A DNA stretch of 64,000 nucleotides from Zhihengliuella flava (GCF_015751895.1 NZ_JADOTZ010000001.1:682001-746000), one strand, 5' to 3'. Counted from the stretch's first letter, positions 34,549 to 44,496 are shown. Made by a program: numbers and translations. The notes: generated by a model from the letters alone, not told the origin.

Positions 34549-36111
34549 ATGACCTCCACCATCGCCCTGACTCCCGCACCACTGTCCCCGGCCGACGTCG
34601 TGGCCGTGGCCCGCCACGGGGCCGCCGTCGAGTTGTCCCAGGAGTCGCTGCAGGCCATGGCGGCCTCACGCCGAGTCATCGAGGACCTGGCCCACGACAC
34701 CCGCCCGCACTACGGCGTTTCCACCGGGTTCGGCGCGCTGGCCACTAAGCAGATCCCCGGCGAACTGCGCACCCAGCTGCAGCGGTCCCTCATCCGCTCC
34801 CACGCCGCGTCCTCCGGCGCGGAGGTTGACCGCGAGGTGGTGCGCGGGCTGATGCTTAATCGACTGCACACCATGGCGACCGGCCGCACGGGCGTGCGCC
34901 CGGAGGTCGCGGAAACCTACGCCGCGCTGTTGAACGCGTCGATCACCCCCGTCGTGGGCGAATACGGGTCTCTGGGCTGCTCCGGAGACCTCGCCCCGCT
35001 CTCCCACTGCGCGCTCGCGGCCATGGGCGAGGGCCAGGTCCGGGACGCCGACGGCACGTTGCGCGATGCCGCCGATGCGCTGGCCGACGCCGGCATCACC
35101 CCAGTGGTCCTCGCCGAAAAGGAGGGCCTGGCGCTCATCAACGGCACCGACGGCATGCTCGGGATGCTGCTGCTGGCCGCCGAAGACCTCCACCGGCTGA
35201 TCTCCACGGCGGACGTGGCCGCCGCCATGAGCGTCGAAGGCCTGCTCGGCACGGATTCGGTCTTCGCCGAGGACCTCCACGCCCTCCGCCCACAGCCGGG
35301 CCAGATCGCCTCCGCAACCAACATGCGCGCCGCCCTGTCCGGCTCGCCCCTCGTGGCCGCACAGAAGGAGGGCGATCACGCCTTCACCCGCGTTCAGGAC
35401 GCCTACTCACTCCGCTGCGCCCCGCAGGTTCATGGGGCCGCGCGGGCCACTTTGGACCATGCCGAGTCCGTGGCCGGGTTCGAGCTAGCCTCCGCCGTCG
35501 ACAATCCCGTCGTCACCGAGGACGGACGCGTCGAATCCAACGGAAACTTCCACGGCGCGCCGGTGGGTTACGTTCTGGACTTTTTGGCTATCGCCTCGGC
35601 GGACCTTGCCTCGATCTCCGAGCGGCGCACCGACCGCTTCCTGGACAAGGCCCGCAGCCATGGCCTCAATGCGTTCCTCGCCGATGACCCCGGGGTGGAC
35701 TCGGGACACATGATCGCCCAGTACACCCAGGCCGGCATTGTGTCCGAGCTCAAGCGCCTGGCCAACCCCGCATCCGTGGACTCCATCCCCAGCTCCGCCA
35801 TGCAGGAGGACCACGTCTCCATGGGCTGGTCCGCTGGGCTCAAGCTGCGCCGCAGCATCGACGGGCTCGCTCGCGTGATCGCCGTCGAGTTGCTAACGAG
35901 CGCCCGCGCCCTGGATATGCGCGACGGCGGCGTGGCCACCAGCCAGTCCTCCCCCGTCATCACGGCGGTGCGCTCGGCGATCCGCGACGTGGTCGAAGGG
36001 CCCGGGACGGACCGCTACCTCGCCCCGGAGATTGCCGCGGTGCACGCCCTGGTCGCCAGCGGGGCCGTCCTCGACGCGGCGCAGGGCGCGGCCCCGAATC
36101 CGCTGCACTGA
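34549..36111 (+). CDS. hutH: Histidine ammonia-lyase
   Basis: 520 aa. It deaminates histidine to urocanate, first step of the pathway, using the MIO cofactor that forms from an internal tripeptide. That tripeptide is C144-S145-G146 in EYGSLGCSGDLAPLSH, Cys replacing the usual Ala, a variant I recall from actinobacterial enzymes. YGVSTGFGALA, the FLAIASADLASISERRTDRF stretch and the SSAMQEDHVSMGW active-site segment are intact. The ATG at 34549 has AAGGA five bases upstream; an in-frame upstream GTG is not needed. Confidence 0.97.
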   Translation: MTSTIALTPAPLSPADVVAVARHGAAVELSQESLQAMAASRRVIEDLAHDTRPHYGVSTGFGALATKQIPGELRTQLQRSLIRSHAASSGAEVDREVVRGLMLNRLHTMATGRTGVRPEVAETYAALLNASITPVVGEYGSLGCSGDLAPLSHCALAAMGEGQVRDADGTLRDAADALADAGITPVVLAEKEGLALINGTDGMLGMLLLAAEDLHRLISTADVAAAMSVEGLLGTDSVFAEDLHALRPQPGQIASATNMRAALSGSPLVAAQKEGDHAFTRVQDAYSLRCAPQVHGAARATLDHAESVAGFELASAVDNPVVTEDGRVESNGNFHGAPVGYVLDFLAIASADLASISERRTDRFLDKARSHGLNAFLADDPGVDSGHMIAQYTQAGIVSELKRLANPASVDSIPSSAMQEDHVSMGWSAGLKLRRSIDGLARVIAVELLTSARALDMRDGGVATSQSSPVITAVRSAIRDVVEGPGTDRYLAPEIAAVHALVASGAVLDAAQGAAPNPLH

Positions 36112-36150
36112 GGGCGTAGCCCGCGGGCATCTCCGCCCACGGGATGACTC

Positions 36151-36176
36151 TTGAGGCACAGCGTCGCAGATATACT
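36151..36176 (+). promoter_or_regulatory. Possible promoter of RND gene
   Basis: TATACT at 36171-36176 is a good -10 hexamer, 24 bases before the GTG. The TTGAGG at 36151 is a plausible -35 by sequence, but the 14-base spacer is short. Confidence 0.35.
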
Positions 36177-36199
36177 GGGGGTTAGCGCTTGCGCGCTCC

Positions 36200-39100
36200 G
36201 TGACCACTGCCTCGATCCGGAAGTCGACGTCCTTGCAATTTCTTGCCCGCTTGAGCCTGAAGAATCGCGCGGTCGTCGCGCTGCTAACCCTCGTCATTGC
36301 GGCGACCGGCCTGTATTCGATGACCGCGCTCAAGCAGGAGCTCATTCCCAATATTGAGTTCCCGCAGACCACGGTCATGGCGACCTCGCCCGGCGCCAGC
36401 CCGGCCGTCGTCGATGAGCAGATCGCCCAGCCCCTGGCGCGTTCCTTTGAGACGATTTCCGGCGTCGAGTCCGTCACCAGCACCTCCTCCGCCTCCGTCG
36501 CCATGATCACGGTGGCGTCCGAGTACGGTTCGGACACTACCGAGATCGAGGCGGAGCTGCGCACCGCCATTGACGCGCAGGCCGACACGCTGCCGGAGGG
36601 GACGGAACCACAGGTGATGGCCGGTTCCGTCGCCGACATCCCGGCCGTCATGCTCACGGTGTCCTCTGCGGCTGAAACGGACGCGCTGTCCCGCGAGCTG
36701 GAGAACGTGATGGTGCCTGCGCTCGAGGAGGTCGAGGGTGTCCGCGACGTCTCGGTCGCGGGTGGTGCCACCGAACGCATCACCATCACTCCGGATGAAG
36801 AGCAACTGGCCGCGGCGGGCCTGACCAGTCAAGCCTTCGCAACCGCGCTCGAGAACAACGGGCAGTCCCTCCCCGCGGGCTCCCTGCTGATCGACGAGAA
36901 CAACGTCTCCGTCACGGCCGGCAGTGCCATCGAAACGCTCGAGGCCCTCCGCGAGCTGCCGCTGCTGCCGTCCGCCGATGCGGCCGCGGCCGATCCGAGC
37001 GCCCCCACCGCCCCCACGGGGGCCGTGACGGTCGATGACGTCGCCGACGTCGCCGTGGTCACTGAGGACACTGACTCGATCACGCGCACCAACGGCGAGC
37101 CCAGCGTGTCTGTCACCGTCACCAAGACCCCTGATGCCGACGTCGTCAGCGTCTCCCATGCCATCGCAGACACGTTGCCGGACACCACCGCCGCCCTCGA
37201 AGCGGCCCTCGGGGAGTCCGCTGAGGCCACCGTCATTTTCGATCAGGCACCGTTCGTCGAGGACTCGATTCACCACCTCGCGCTCGAGGGCGCGCTGGGC
37301 TTGCTGTTCGCCGTCGCGGTGATTTTGCTCTTCCTGTTCTCGCTGCGCGCGACGATCGTCACGGCAATCTCCATCCCCCTCTCCGTCCTGTTTACGTTCG
37401 CGGCACTGTATGGCTCCGGCTACACGCTCAACATGCTCACGCTGAGCGCCCTGACCATCTCCGTGGGCCGCGTGGTGGACGATTCGATCGTCGTGATCGA
37501 GAACATCAAGCGCCACCTGTCCTATGGCGAGCGAAAGTCGGCGGCGATCTTCACGGCCGTGCGTGAGGTCGCGGGCGCCATCACGTCGTCGACCTTGGCC
37601 ACCGTCGTGGTGTTCCTGCCCATCGTGTTCGTGTCCGACTCGGTCGGCGAGCTCTTCCGGCCGTTCTCCCTCACGGTCGCGATCGCGATGCTCTCCTCGC
37701 TGATCGTCGCGCTGACGATTGTTCCGGTGCTGGCCTACTGGTTCATGAAGCCACCGGCCGGCGACGTCGACCCGGCGGCCGTGAAGCGACAAGCCGAGGA
37801 GAAGGAATCGAAGTCCCGGCTGCAGCGGGCCTACGTGCCCATGCTGCGCTCCACGCAGCGCCATCCGGTCATCACCGTCGTCGCGAGCGTGGCCCTGCTG
37901 ATCGGCACCGGCGCGCTGCTTCCTTTGCTCAAGGTGGACTTCCTCGGAGACACCGGTTCCAACTCGGTCATGGTCAACCAAGAGTTCGAGGCCTCGGCGT
38001 CGCTGGAGAGCATCTCCTCCACCGCCGCCGCGACGGAGGACGCGCTGCTCGGCGTCGACGGCGTCGACTCCGTGCTCCTGACGGTCGGCGGCGACGGGTT
38101 CAGCCAAGACACCTCCTCCGGGATGTTCATGGTCACCACGGACGCCTCCGGCGATCAGGCGGAGATCCGGTCCGCGCTGGAGGCCTCCGTGGAGGACCTC
38201 GAGGCGGCCGACAGCATCAGCTTTGGCGAGAGTACCTCGGTGGGTGCCACCACGGTGGACGTCGAGCTGACGGGCAACGACGCCGAGGCGCTCGCCGCGG
38301 CATCCCAGACCCTGATGACGGAGCTGGACGGCATTGAACACGCGTCCGCGCCGAGCTCGGACCTTGCCGCAACGCAGCCGTCCCTGCAGGTCGTGGTGGA
38401 CCGCCAAGCCGCGGCGGAGGCCGGCCTGACCGAGATGCAAGTCGCCGGCATCGTGGCAGCGGCCGGCAACGAGCGCTCCATTGGCGAACTGCGCATTGAC
38501 GACCGCAACCTGTCCGTGTTCGTCGCCGGCGGCAGCGAGTTCGCCACGCAGGCGGAACTCGAGGAACTCCCGGTGCCCTCGGCGGCGGGGATGCTGACCC
38601 TCGACGACGTCGCCGACGTCGTTACCGAGGACGTGCAGGATTCGATCACCCGCGACGGCACAGATTTGGTCGCGACGGTCTCGCTGACCCCGGACGAGGG
38701 GCAGCTGGGGGCCGTGACGGCCTCCGTCGAGCAGGCCGTGGCGGATGCCGATCTGCCAGCTGACGTCTCCTCGGAGATCGGCGGCGCCTCGGCGCAGCAG
38801 GCGGACGCCTTCCAGCAGCTCGGCCTGGCGATGCTCGCCGCCATCGCGATCGTCTACATCCTGCTGGTCGCCACGTTCAAGTCTCTGATGCAGCCGCTCA
38901 TCCTGCTGATTTCCGTGCCGTTCGCGGCAACGGGCGCGATCGTGCTCATGCTGGTCACCGGACGCCCGCTGGCGGTGGCCTCCCTCATCGGCATGCTGAT
39001 GCTGATCGGCATCGTCGTCACCAACGCGATTGTGCTCATCGATCTGGTCAACCAGTACCGGCGTGACGGACAGCCGCTCGCCGAGGCGGTGGAGAACGGC

Positions 39101-39421
39101 TCGCGCCAGCGCCTGCGCCCGATCCTCATGACGGCGTTGGCGACCATCTGCGCGCTGATCCCCATGGCGCTCGGCATCACCGGATCCAATGGGTTCATCT
39201 CACAGGATCTTGCGATCGTCGTCATCGGCGGACTCATCTCCTCCACCGCGTTGACACTCATCCTGGTGCCCGTCTTCTACCGACTCTTCGAAGCGAGGAA
39301 GGAGCGTCGGCAGCAGGAGAACCCGCGCGAACCGGAGACCGCGCTGATCGATCTCGTCGCTGCCGGCGAGCCGTTGCCGTCGCGCCGCGCCTTGCGGGCG
39401 CAGCGGCAGGACGAGGCCTAG
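36200..39421 (+). CDS. RND-superfamily efflux permease (HAE1/SwrC-like)
   Basis: 1073 aa in the classical two-fold plan: TM1 near residue 25, a large extracytoplasmic loop (about 45-350), TM2-6, a second loop (about 560-860) and TM8-12. ELIPNIEFPQTTV and the TM4 proton-relay Asp pair in VGRVVDDSIVVIENI are intact, as is the TM10-11 IGIVVTNAIVLIDLVNQ region. There is no adaptor (HlyD type) or outer-membrane partner beside it, as in Gram-positive relatives such as SwrC, so it should work alone, exporting lipophilic compounds. The GTG start is chosen for lack of a better one. Confidence 0.9.
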   Translation: MTTASIRKSTSLQFLARLSLKNRAVVALLTLVIAATGLYSMTALKQELIPNIEFPQTTVMATSPGASPAVVDEQIAQPLARSFETISGVESVTSTSSASVAMITVASEYGSDTTEIEAELRTAIDAQADTLPEGTEPQVMAGSVADIPAVMLTVSSAAETDALSRELENVMVPALEEVEGVRDVSVAGGATERITITPDEEQLAAAGLTSQAFATALENNGQSLPAGSLLIDENNVSVTAGSAIETLEALRELPLLPSADAAAADPSAPTAPTGAVTVDDVADVAVVTEDTDSITRTNGEPSVSVTVTKTPDADVVSVSHAIADTLPDTTAALEAALGESAEATVIFDQAPFVEDSIHHLALEGALGLLFAVAVILLFLFSLRATIVTAISIPLSVLFTFAALYGSGYTLNMLTLSALTISVGRVVDDSIVVIENIKRHLSYGERKSAAIFTAVREVAGAITSSTLATVVVFLPIVFVSDSVGELFRPFSLTVAIAMLSSLIVALTIVPVLAYWFMKPPAGDVDPAAVKRQAEEKESKSRLQRAYVPMLRSTQRHPVITVVASVALLIGTGALLPLLKVDFLGDTGSNSVMVNQEFEASASLESISSTAAATEDALLGVDGVDSVLLTVGGDGFSQDTSSGMFMVTTDASGDQAEIRSALEASVEDLEAADSISFGESTSVGATTVDVELTGNDAEALAAASQTLMTELDGIEHASAPSSDLAATQPSLQVVVDRQAAAEAGLTEMQVAGIVAAAGNERSIGELRIDDRNLSVFVAGGSEFATQAELEELPVPSAAGMLTLDDVADVVTEDVQDSITRDGTDLVATVSLTPDEGQLGAVTASVEQAVADADLPADVSSEIGGASAQQADAFQQLGLAMLAAIAIVYILLVATFKSLMQPLILLISVPFAATGAIVLMLVTGRPLAVASLIGMLMLIGIVVTNAIVLIDLVNQYRRDGQPLAEAVENGSRQRLRPILMTALATICALIPMALGITGSNGFISQDLAIVVIGGLISSTALTLILVPVFYRLFEARKERRQQENPREPETALIDLVAAGEPLPSRRALRAQRQDEA

Positions 39422-39429
39422 CGATTATT

Positions 39430-39470
39430 ACTCAGGGCAGCGAGCCAGGTGATGGCCCGCTGCCCTGAGT
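39430..39470. terminator. Hairpin between RND and kbl genes
   Basis: Perfect 13-bp inverted repeat ACTCAGGGCAGCG / CGCTGCCCTGAGT with a 15-base loop between convergent genes. Confidence 0.8.
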
Positions 39471-39543
39471 TCTGTGAGGGGTGGCCCACGACGGCGTACG
39501 TCGCCGCGCCACCACGAGTCCTCACTCGCCGGTGCCCGCGTTT

Positions 39544-40758
39544 TTAGCCAAGGACTGCTGCTCGCGAGGCGACGAAGGCCTCCACGGCCGCGTCAATGTC
39601 CTCGCGCGTGTGCGCGGCCGAAAGCTGCACGCGGATGCGGGCGGTCTCTTTCGGAACCACCGGGAAGCTAAACGCCGTGACAAACACGCCGCGTTCCAGC
39701 ATCTGCGCGGCGATTTTCGAGGCGACGACGGCATCGCCGAACATCACCGGGACGATGGCGTGCTCGCCCTCCAGCAGGTCGAAGCCTTCCTGCTCCATGC
39801 GGGAGCGGAAGTAGCCAGCGTTGCTGAAGAGGCGCTCGCGCAGTTCCCCGGAGTCCTTCACGAGATCCAGCGCGGTCAGCGTAGCGGCCACGATCGACGG
39901 CGCCAGCGAATTGGAGAACAGGTAGGGGCGGGCCTTCTGCCGGAGCATCGCCACGATCTCGGCGCGGGCGGAAACATAGCCGCCGGAGGCACCACCGAGA
40001 GCCTTGCCGAAGGTGCCGGTGTAGATGTCGACCCGTTCGGAGACGCCCGCGTGCTCTGGCGTTCCCGCGCCGGTCTCTCCCATGAACCCGACGGCGTGGG
40101 AGTCATCGACCATGACCAGGGCGCCGTACCGCTCGGCGAGGTCGCAAATGCCCTCGAGTGGCGCGAGGTACCCGTCCATGGAGAACACGCCATCGGTGAC
40201 GATGATCGTGCGGCGGGCGCCGGCGCCGTCGTTCAGCTGCGCGGCTGCCTGGAGCTGAACCTCGAGGTCGGCGAGGTCCCGATTGGCGTAGCGGAACCGG
40301 GCGGCCTTGGAGAGCCGAATGCCGTCGATGATGGAGGCGTGGTTCAGGGCATCGGAGATGATCGCATCCTGCGCGCCAAACAGAGACTCGAAGACGCCGC
40401 CGTTGGCATCGAAACAACTAGAAAACAAAATGGTGTCCTCGGTGCCGAGGAACTCGGAGACCTTCCGTTCCAGCGCAAAGTGCAGGTCCTGCGCGCCGCA
40501 GATGAAACGTACTGACGCCATGCCAAAGCCGCGCTCGTCCAGGGCCTGCTTGGCTGCGGCGACGATGCGCGGATCATCCGCTAAGCCCAGATAGTTGTTG
40601 GCACAGAAATTGACGACGTCTTCCGCCGCCCCACCCAGCGGCCCGGCCTTGATGCGCGCGGACTGCGGGGAATCGATGTGGCGCTCGTGTTTGTAAAGGC
40701 CCGCGGTCTCGATCTCGGCGAGCTCTGCGGCGAGCTGGTCTTTCAGGTCCGTGTACAT
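39544..40758 (-). CDS. kbl: 2-amino-3-ketobutyrate CoA ligase (glycine C-acetyltransferase)
   Basis: 404 aa PLP enzyme of the alpha-oxoamine synthase family. It cleaves 2-amino-3-ketobutyrate with CoA to glycine and acetyl-CoA, the second step of threonine degradation. [37 protein letters not shown] and the PLP lysine in [15 protein letters not shown] are diagnostic. GAGGGAAC lies just before the ATG. It follows tdh by 21 bases, giving a tdh-kbl operon. Confidence 0.95.
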   Translation of the reverse strand: MYTDLKDQLAAELAEIETAGLYKHERHIDSPQSARIKAGPLGGAAEDVVNFCANNYLGLADDPRIVAAAKQALDERGFGMASVRFICGAQDLHFALERKVSEFLGTEDTILFSSCFDANGGVFESLFGAQDAIISDALNHASIIDGIRLSKAARFRYANRDLADLEVQLQAAAQLNDGAGARRTIIVTDGVFSMDGYLAPLEGICDLAERYGALVMVDDSHAVGFMGETGAGTPEHAGVSERVDIYTGTFGKALGGASGGYVSARAEIVAMLRQKARPYLFSNSLAPSIVAATLTALDLVKDSGELRERLFSNAGYFRSRMEQEGFDLLEGEHAIVPVMFGDAVVASKIAAQMLERGVFVTAFSFPVVPKETARIRVQLSAAHTREDIDAAVEAFVASRAAVLG

Positions 40759-40779
40759 GTTCCCTCGTCGGTAGGTGGT

Positions 40780-41835
40780 TTACAGGTGGCGCCAGTCGAG
40801 GACAACCTTGCCCCGGTGACCGGAGCGGGCGATGTCAAAGCCGCGTTCCCATTCGGTGGCTGGCACGACGTCGGTCACGACGCCGGCCACGCGCTCGCGC
40901 AACGCCGGGTTCGAATCGAGCATCGCGCTCATGGCGTACCAGGTTTCAAACATCTCCCGCCCGTAGATCCCCTTCAGGGTGAGCATGTGGGTCACCACTT
41001 TGCCCCAGTCGATGGTGATGTCCGCGCTGGGTAGCCCGAGCATGGCGATCTGCCCGCCGTGGTTCATGTTGTCGATCATTTCCGGCAGTGCCTGCGGGTG
41101 CCCCGAAATCTCGAGCCCGACGTCGAAGCCCTCGACGAGGCCGAGCTCGCGCTGCGCCGCCGCGATCCGCGTCTGCGCCACATTAATCGCCAGATCGGCC
41201 CCAGCGGCACGGGCCAGCTCCAGCCGGGGTTCCGACACATCGGTGATCACCACCCGCCGGGCTCCGGCGTGCTTGGCCACCCCGATGGCCATGAGGCCAA
41301 TGGGGCCCGCTCCCGTGATGAGCACATCCTCGCCAACGAGCGGGAAGGAGAGGGCGGTGTGGGTGGCGTTACCGAACGGATCGAAGATCGCCCCCAGCTC
41401 GGCGGTGACGGCCTGGGTGCGGTGCACCCAGACGTTGGATTCCGGGATCACCACAAACTCCGCGAAGGCACCGTCCCGCTGCACCCCGACGGACGAGGTG
41501 TTGATGCACATCTGCCGGCGCCCTGCGCGGCAGTTTCGGCACATGCCGCAGACGACGTGCCCCTCGCCGGAAACCCGGTCGCCCACCGCAACGTGGGTGG
41601 CCAAGTCACCGATTTCCACGACCTCACCGTAGAACTCGTGCCCGGGGATCATGGGCGCGGAGATCATCGCGGCCGCGGCGGCGTCGTACGCCTGGATGTG
41701 CAGATCTGTGCCGCAAATCCCGGTGGTCATCACGCGAATCTTCACGTCATGCGGCCCGCATTCGGGCTCGGGCCGATCCATGAACTCGAATCCGGCGTGG
41801 GGACCGGACTTATACAGGGCCTTCATGACTCCCAT
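40780..41835 (-). CDS. tdh: L-threonine 3-dehydrogenase
   Basis: 351 aa zinc alcohol-dehydrogenase-family enzyme oxidising threonine to 2-amino-3-ketobutyrate with NAD. Catalytic zinc ligands are C41 ([10 protein letters not shown]) and H66-E67 (PGHEF); structural zinc is held by C96, C99, C102 and C110. The Rossmann motif is [11 protein letters not shown]. Two starts (41835 or 41826) are possible; GGGG seven bases upstream favours the first. LysR-type gene 41922 diverges from it. Confidence 0.95.
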   Translation of the reverse strand: MGVMKALYKSGPHAGFEFMDRPEPECGPHDVKIRVMTTGICGTDLHIQAYDAAAAAMISAPMIPGHEFYGEVVEIGDLATHVAVGDRVSGEGHVVCGMCRNCRAGRRQMCINTSSVGVQRDGAFAEFVVIPESNVWVHRTQAVTAELGAIFDPFGNATHTALSFPLVGEDVLITGAGPIGLMAIGVAKHAGARRVVITDVSEPRLELARAAGADLAINVAQTRIAAAQRELGLVEGFDVGLEISGHPQALPEMIDNMNHGGQIAMLGLPSADITIDWGKVVTHMLTLKGIYGREMFETWYAMSAMLDSNPALRERVAGVVTDVVPATEWERGFDIARSGHRGKVVLDWRHL

Positions 41836-41872
41836 TCAAGACCCCAAAACACCTTAGAACAAGCTGGACTTT

Positions 41873-41889
41873 CTGAATCTAAACTTCAG
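41873..41889. promoter_or_regulatory. Candidate LysR-type operator between tdh and its divergent regulator
   Basis: CTGAA-TCTAAAC-TTCAG: 5-bp arms with a 7-base spacer, the dyad plan of LysR-family sites, lying 33-49 bases upstream of lysR and 38 bases from tdh. Confidence 0.5.
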
Positions 41890-41921
41890 CATTCGCTAAT
41901 GTGTTGGATACGCTGCTGTGC

Positions 41922-42866
41922 ATGGACCTCCACCAGCTCACGCTCTTGCGCGAATTGCGGGAGCTCGGCAGCGTCAAAGCCGTCGCCGACAGCCTGCTCG
42001 TCACACCCAGCGCGGTCTCCCAGCATCTGGCGCAGCTGCAGCGCAGCGTGGCCGTGCCGCTGACCCGTAAACACGGCCGCACCCTCGTCCTTACCGAGGC
42101 GGGCGAGGTCCTGGCGGAGGCCGGGGCGGACGTCGTGGCGGCCATGGCCCGCGCCCGGGCGGCCATCTCCGCCTTTCACGAGGACGCCTCAGCGCAGGTG
42201 CGCGTCAGCGGATTCCATTCGGCGGGACAGGCGCTCTTCGCGCCCCTCTTGCGCGTCTTGGAGCAGCACGACGGCGCCGCGCCGGCGGTGAGCTTCACGG
42301 ACGAGGACGTGGCCGAGCAGGATTTCCCGGCGCTGACCGCGCAATATGACCTCGTCTTGGCGCACCGCATGGAGCATCGCCCGCCGCGGCCCTCCGGCGG
42401 GGTGAGCATCATGGAGCTGGCCCGCGAACCGCTGGACGTCGCGGTGCCGGCCGGGCACCGGCTGGCCGCGCGTCAGGCGTTGGAGGCTGCCGACGTCGTC
42501 TCTGAGCCGTGGGTCACCTCCCGACCGGGCTATTCGCCCGACGACGTGCTCTCCGCGATCGGTGCGCTCGCCAGCGCGCCGCCGCGCGTGGTGCACCGCA
42601 TCAATGACTACTCGACGATCGCCGCGCTCGTGGCCGAGGGCGGCGTCTTGGGGCTGCTGCCGCGCTACACGTCGCGGCGGGCGCTGGGCGCCCAAACGGG
42701 CGTGGTCCTCAAACCCTTGCGCGGGTTAAACACCAAGCGACGGATCGACTTGATGGCCCGGCCGGAAGCCCTCGAGCGGGCCAGCGTGCGGGCGGTGGTC
42801 TCCGCGTTCGAGGCGGTCATGGCGGAGCTCATCACCCCGCAGTCGCCCCCAGCAGCAGCTCCGTGA
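41922..42866 (+). CDS. LysR-family transcriptional regulator
   Basis: 314 aa. The HTH is MDLHQLTLLRELRELGSVKAVADSLLVTPSAVSQHLAQLQRSV, followed by a type-2 periplasmic-binding fold effector domain. The ATG at 41922 gives the usual LysR N-terminus; a GTG at 41901 is in frame, and neither has a clear ribosome binding site. Divergence from tdh-kbl and a dyad between them suggest it controls threonine breakdown. The 3' end overlaps the convergent phosphotransferase gene by 35 bases. Confidence 0.87.
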   Translation: MDLHQLTLLRELRELGSVKAVADSLLVTPSAVSQHLAQLQRSVAVPLTRKHGRTLVLTEAGEVLAEAGADVVAAMARARAAISAFHEDASAQVRVSGFHSAGQALFAPLLRVLEQHDGAAPAVSFTDEDVAEQDFPALTAQYDLVLAHRMEHRPPRPSGGVSIMELAREPLDVAVPAGHRLAARQALEAADVVSEPWVTSRPGYSPDDVLSAIGALASAPPRVVHRINDYSTIAALVAEGGVLGLLPRYTSRRALGAQTGVVLKPLRGLNTKRRIDLMARPEALERASVRAVVSAFEAVMAELITPQSPPAAAP

Positions 42867-43767
42867 GGGCATGGATCCCCACCGCGTGCAACGGCTCCAT
42901 CGGCGGATGCAGGCTCGCGATCAGTCCATAGTGGACGGCCCATCCACGGGCCCGAAGCCACAGCGCATCGTCGGGGGCAGCGCCCGCTGCCCGAGCGTAC
43001 TCATCGGCAAAGTCGCGGCGGCCTGACGCGGTGAAGTGGAGCCACACCATGCCGAGATCGCTCGCGGGATCGCCCCGGGTGATGTCGCCAAAATCGATGA
43101 TGGCGGCCAACACGCCGGCAGGATGGCACACGGTGTTGTGCGGGTGCGGGTCGCCGTGGAGCCACAGCAACGGCCCGGCATGCTCCGGGGCGGCCGCTGA
43201 AGCGTCGAAGAGGCCGTCCAGGACCTCGACGGCGCCCGGCCACCAGCCCTGCACCTCCGCTGTGTACGGGCTGATGGAGAAGTCCGCGAGACGGCGCCGA
43301 GCGTCGTCCCTTCGGAGTCGCAAGGCCGTGCCGCGGACGGCGTTGGTGGGCGCGTCCGCCGGCGCGGGACGGTGGAGGGCGGCGAAGAACCGGGCCAACT
43401 GACGGGCGTAGCCGTCCCGGTGTGCGGCCGATGCTCGGGCCGCGCTCGTGCCGCGAAACCACCGGGTGATCACCCACGGATACGGGTAGCCCGCACCCGG
43501 CTGGCCCGTGCGCACCACCGCTGGTACCGGCACGGGAAGGTGTGGTGCAAGGCGAGGCAGGTGAGCCACCTCGTGGTGGAGAAGGGCGACGGCGCTGCGG
43601 CGCCGAGGCAAGCGGACCGCCCAGTCGGCGCCCAGCCGGTACATGACGTTGTCCCATCCGGTGGCCACCCGCACCAGCGGCAGGCGGGCGAGGTCCGGGT
43701 GCTGAGCAGCCAGCAAGCGGCGCACCTGAGCGTGCGTCAGCTCGACATCGGCGGGCGGGATGGGCAT
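42832..43767 (-). CDS. Phosphotransferase of the aminoglycoside-kinase (APH) family
   Basis: 311 aa with a kinase-like fold. GWDNVMYRLGADWAVRLPRR is the nucleotide-binding N-lobe, LLWLHGDPHPHNTV the catalytic loop and IIDFGDITRGDPASDL the metal motif, all intact and close to macrolide/aminoglycoside-kinase relatives. It differs clearly from the APH-like protein at 26159. Substrate unknown; the catalytic residues are complete, so an active kinase is likely. Confidence 0.85.
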   Translation of the reverse strand: MPIPPADVELTHAQVRRLLAAQHPDLARLPLVRVATGWDNVMYRLGADWAVRLPRRRSAVALLHHEVAHLPRLAPHLPVPVPAVVRTGQPGAGYPYPWVITRWFRGTSAARASAAHRDGYARQLARFFAALHRPAPADAPTNAVRGTALRLRRDDARRRLADFSISPYTAEVQGWWPGAVEVLDGLFDASAAAPEHAGPLLWLHGDPHPHNTVCHPAGVLAAIIDFGDITRGDPASDLGMVWLHFTASGRRDFADEYARAAGAAPDDALWLRARGWAVHYGLIASLHPPMEPLHAVGIHALTELLLGATAG

Positions 43768-43831
43768 TTCACCAGCGTACGCGCGGCCCAGGGCCGACGG
43801 GTACGTTCCCGGTTCGGCGCGGGCGGGTGAG

Positions 43832-44383
43832 CTACTGGCTGAGGGTGCTCAGGGCGCCCGAGTTGCGAAGATTTGTTGACACCAGCAGCGGCCGGCCCGG
43901 CGCGTCGCTCGGCACCGTGACCTCGTGTTCGGTGGCGACGTAGTCCATCGTGCACGGCGTCTGCCCGTAGTCGGTCGAGAAGTGGACCATGATCTCATCG
44001 GCGGCGATGACCTCCACCGACTCGAACTGAGCCGGGCAGCTGGAACTGCCAAAGGTGTGTACCCGTATGGTCCCCGCCTGCTCATCGATCCACTGCGCTT
44101 GCCGCGGCTCGGTGGCCGCCGGTGTCCCGAGCTCGGGAGGTGTGGGCAGCTCGCTGGCGGAGGAGCTCGGCCCGGACGCGGCGGGAGCGGACCGCGAGGG
44201 GGTGATGGGCGAAATCTCGGCGCTGGAAGGCGCCTCGGCGGAACCGTTCCCGGCCCCGCCGGGGGCCAGCACCGTCATGACCAGGGCGATCAGCACGGCG
44301 ATGAGAAGAACACTGCCACCGATCACGGCCGCGGCGACCCAGCGGGTCCGGGCGTGGCGTCGCGTTTCTTCTCCGGGGCTCAT
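43832..44383 (-). CDS. Membrane-anchored hypothetical protein
   Basis: 183 aa that I cannot assign to a family. One membrane helix (about residues 14-41) is followed by a Ser/Pro/Ala-rich linker of some 50 residues, then a compact extracytoplasmic domain. That domain holds two Cys about 25 residues apart (SSSCPAQFESV and GQTPCTMDYV), likely a disulfide. The layout fits a small exported binding or sensor domain. It stands alone between a phosphotransferase gene and the gatB terminator. Confidence 0.7.
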   Translation of the reverse strand: MSPGEETRRHARTRWVAAAVIGGSVLLIAVLIALVMTVLAPGGAGNGSAEAPSSAEISPITPSRSAPAASGPSSSASELPTPPELGTPAATEPRQAQWIDEQAGTIRVHTFGSSSCPAQFESVEVIAADEIMVHFSTDYGQTPCTMDYVATEHEVTVPSDAPGRPLLVSTNLRNSGALSTLSQ

Positions 44384-44440
44384 ACTTCAATTGTCGCCTA
44401 CTTGCTCCGGGCTCGCGACTTAATTCAGTATCAAAACAGC

Positions 44441-44476
44441 ATCGGCCGGCGCCGCCCGCAGGCAGCGCCGGCCGAT
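44441..44476 (-). terminator. Terminator after gatB
   Basis: ATCGGCCGGCGC[C/T]GCC with its complement around CGCAG, a 16-bp stem with one G-U pair. On the minus strand it is followed by GCTGTTTT, in the direction of gatB transcription. Confidence 0.88.
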
Positions 44477-44496
44477 GACCGGGATTGCTCGTCGCC

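Noticed and set aside
36284-38440. A long minus-strand open frame opposite the RND gene
   Set aside because: Composition is Gly/Arg/His-rich low complexity, typical of a GC-driven antisense frame.
26159-43767. The two APH-type genes as antibiotic resistance genes
   Set aside because: The superfamily includes many housekeeping kinases; the two are not on a mobile element and have no resistance-specific motif I can identify.
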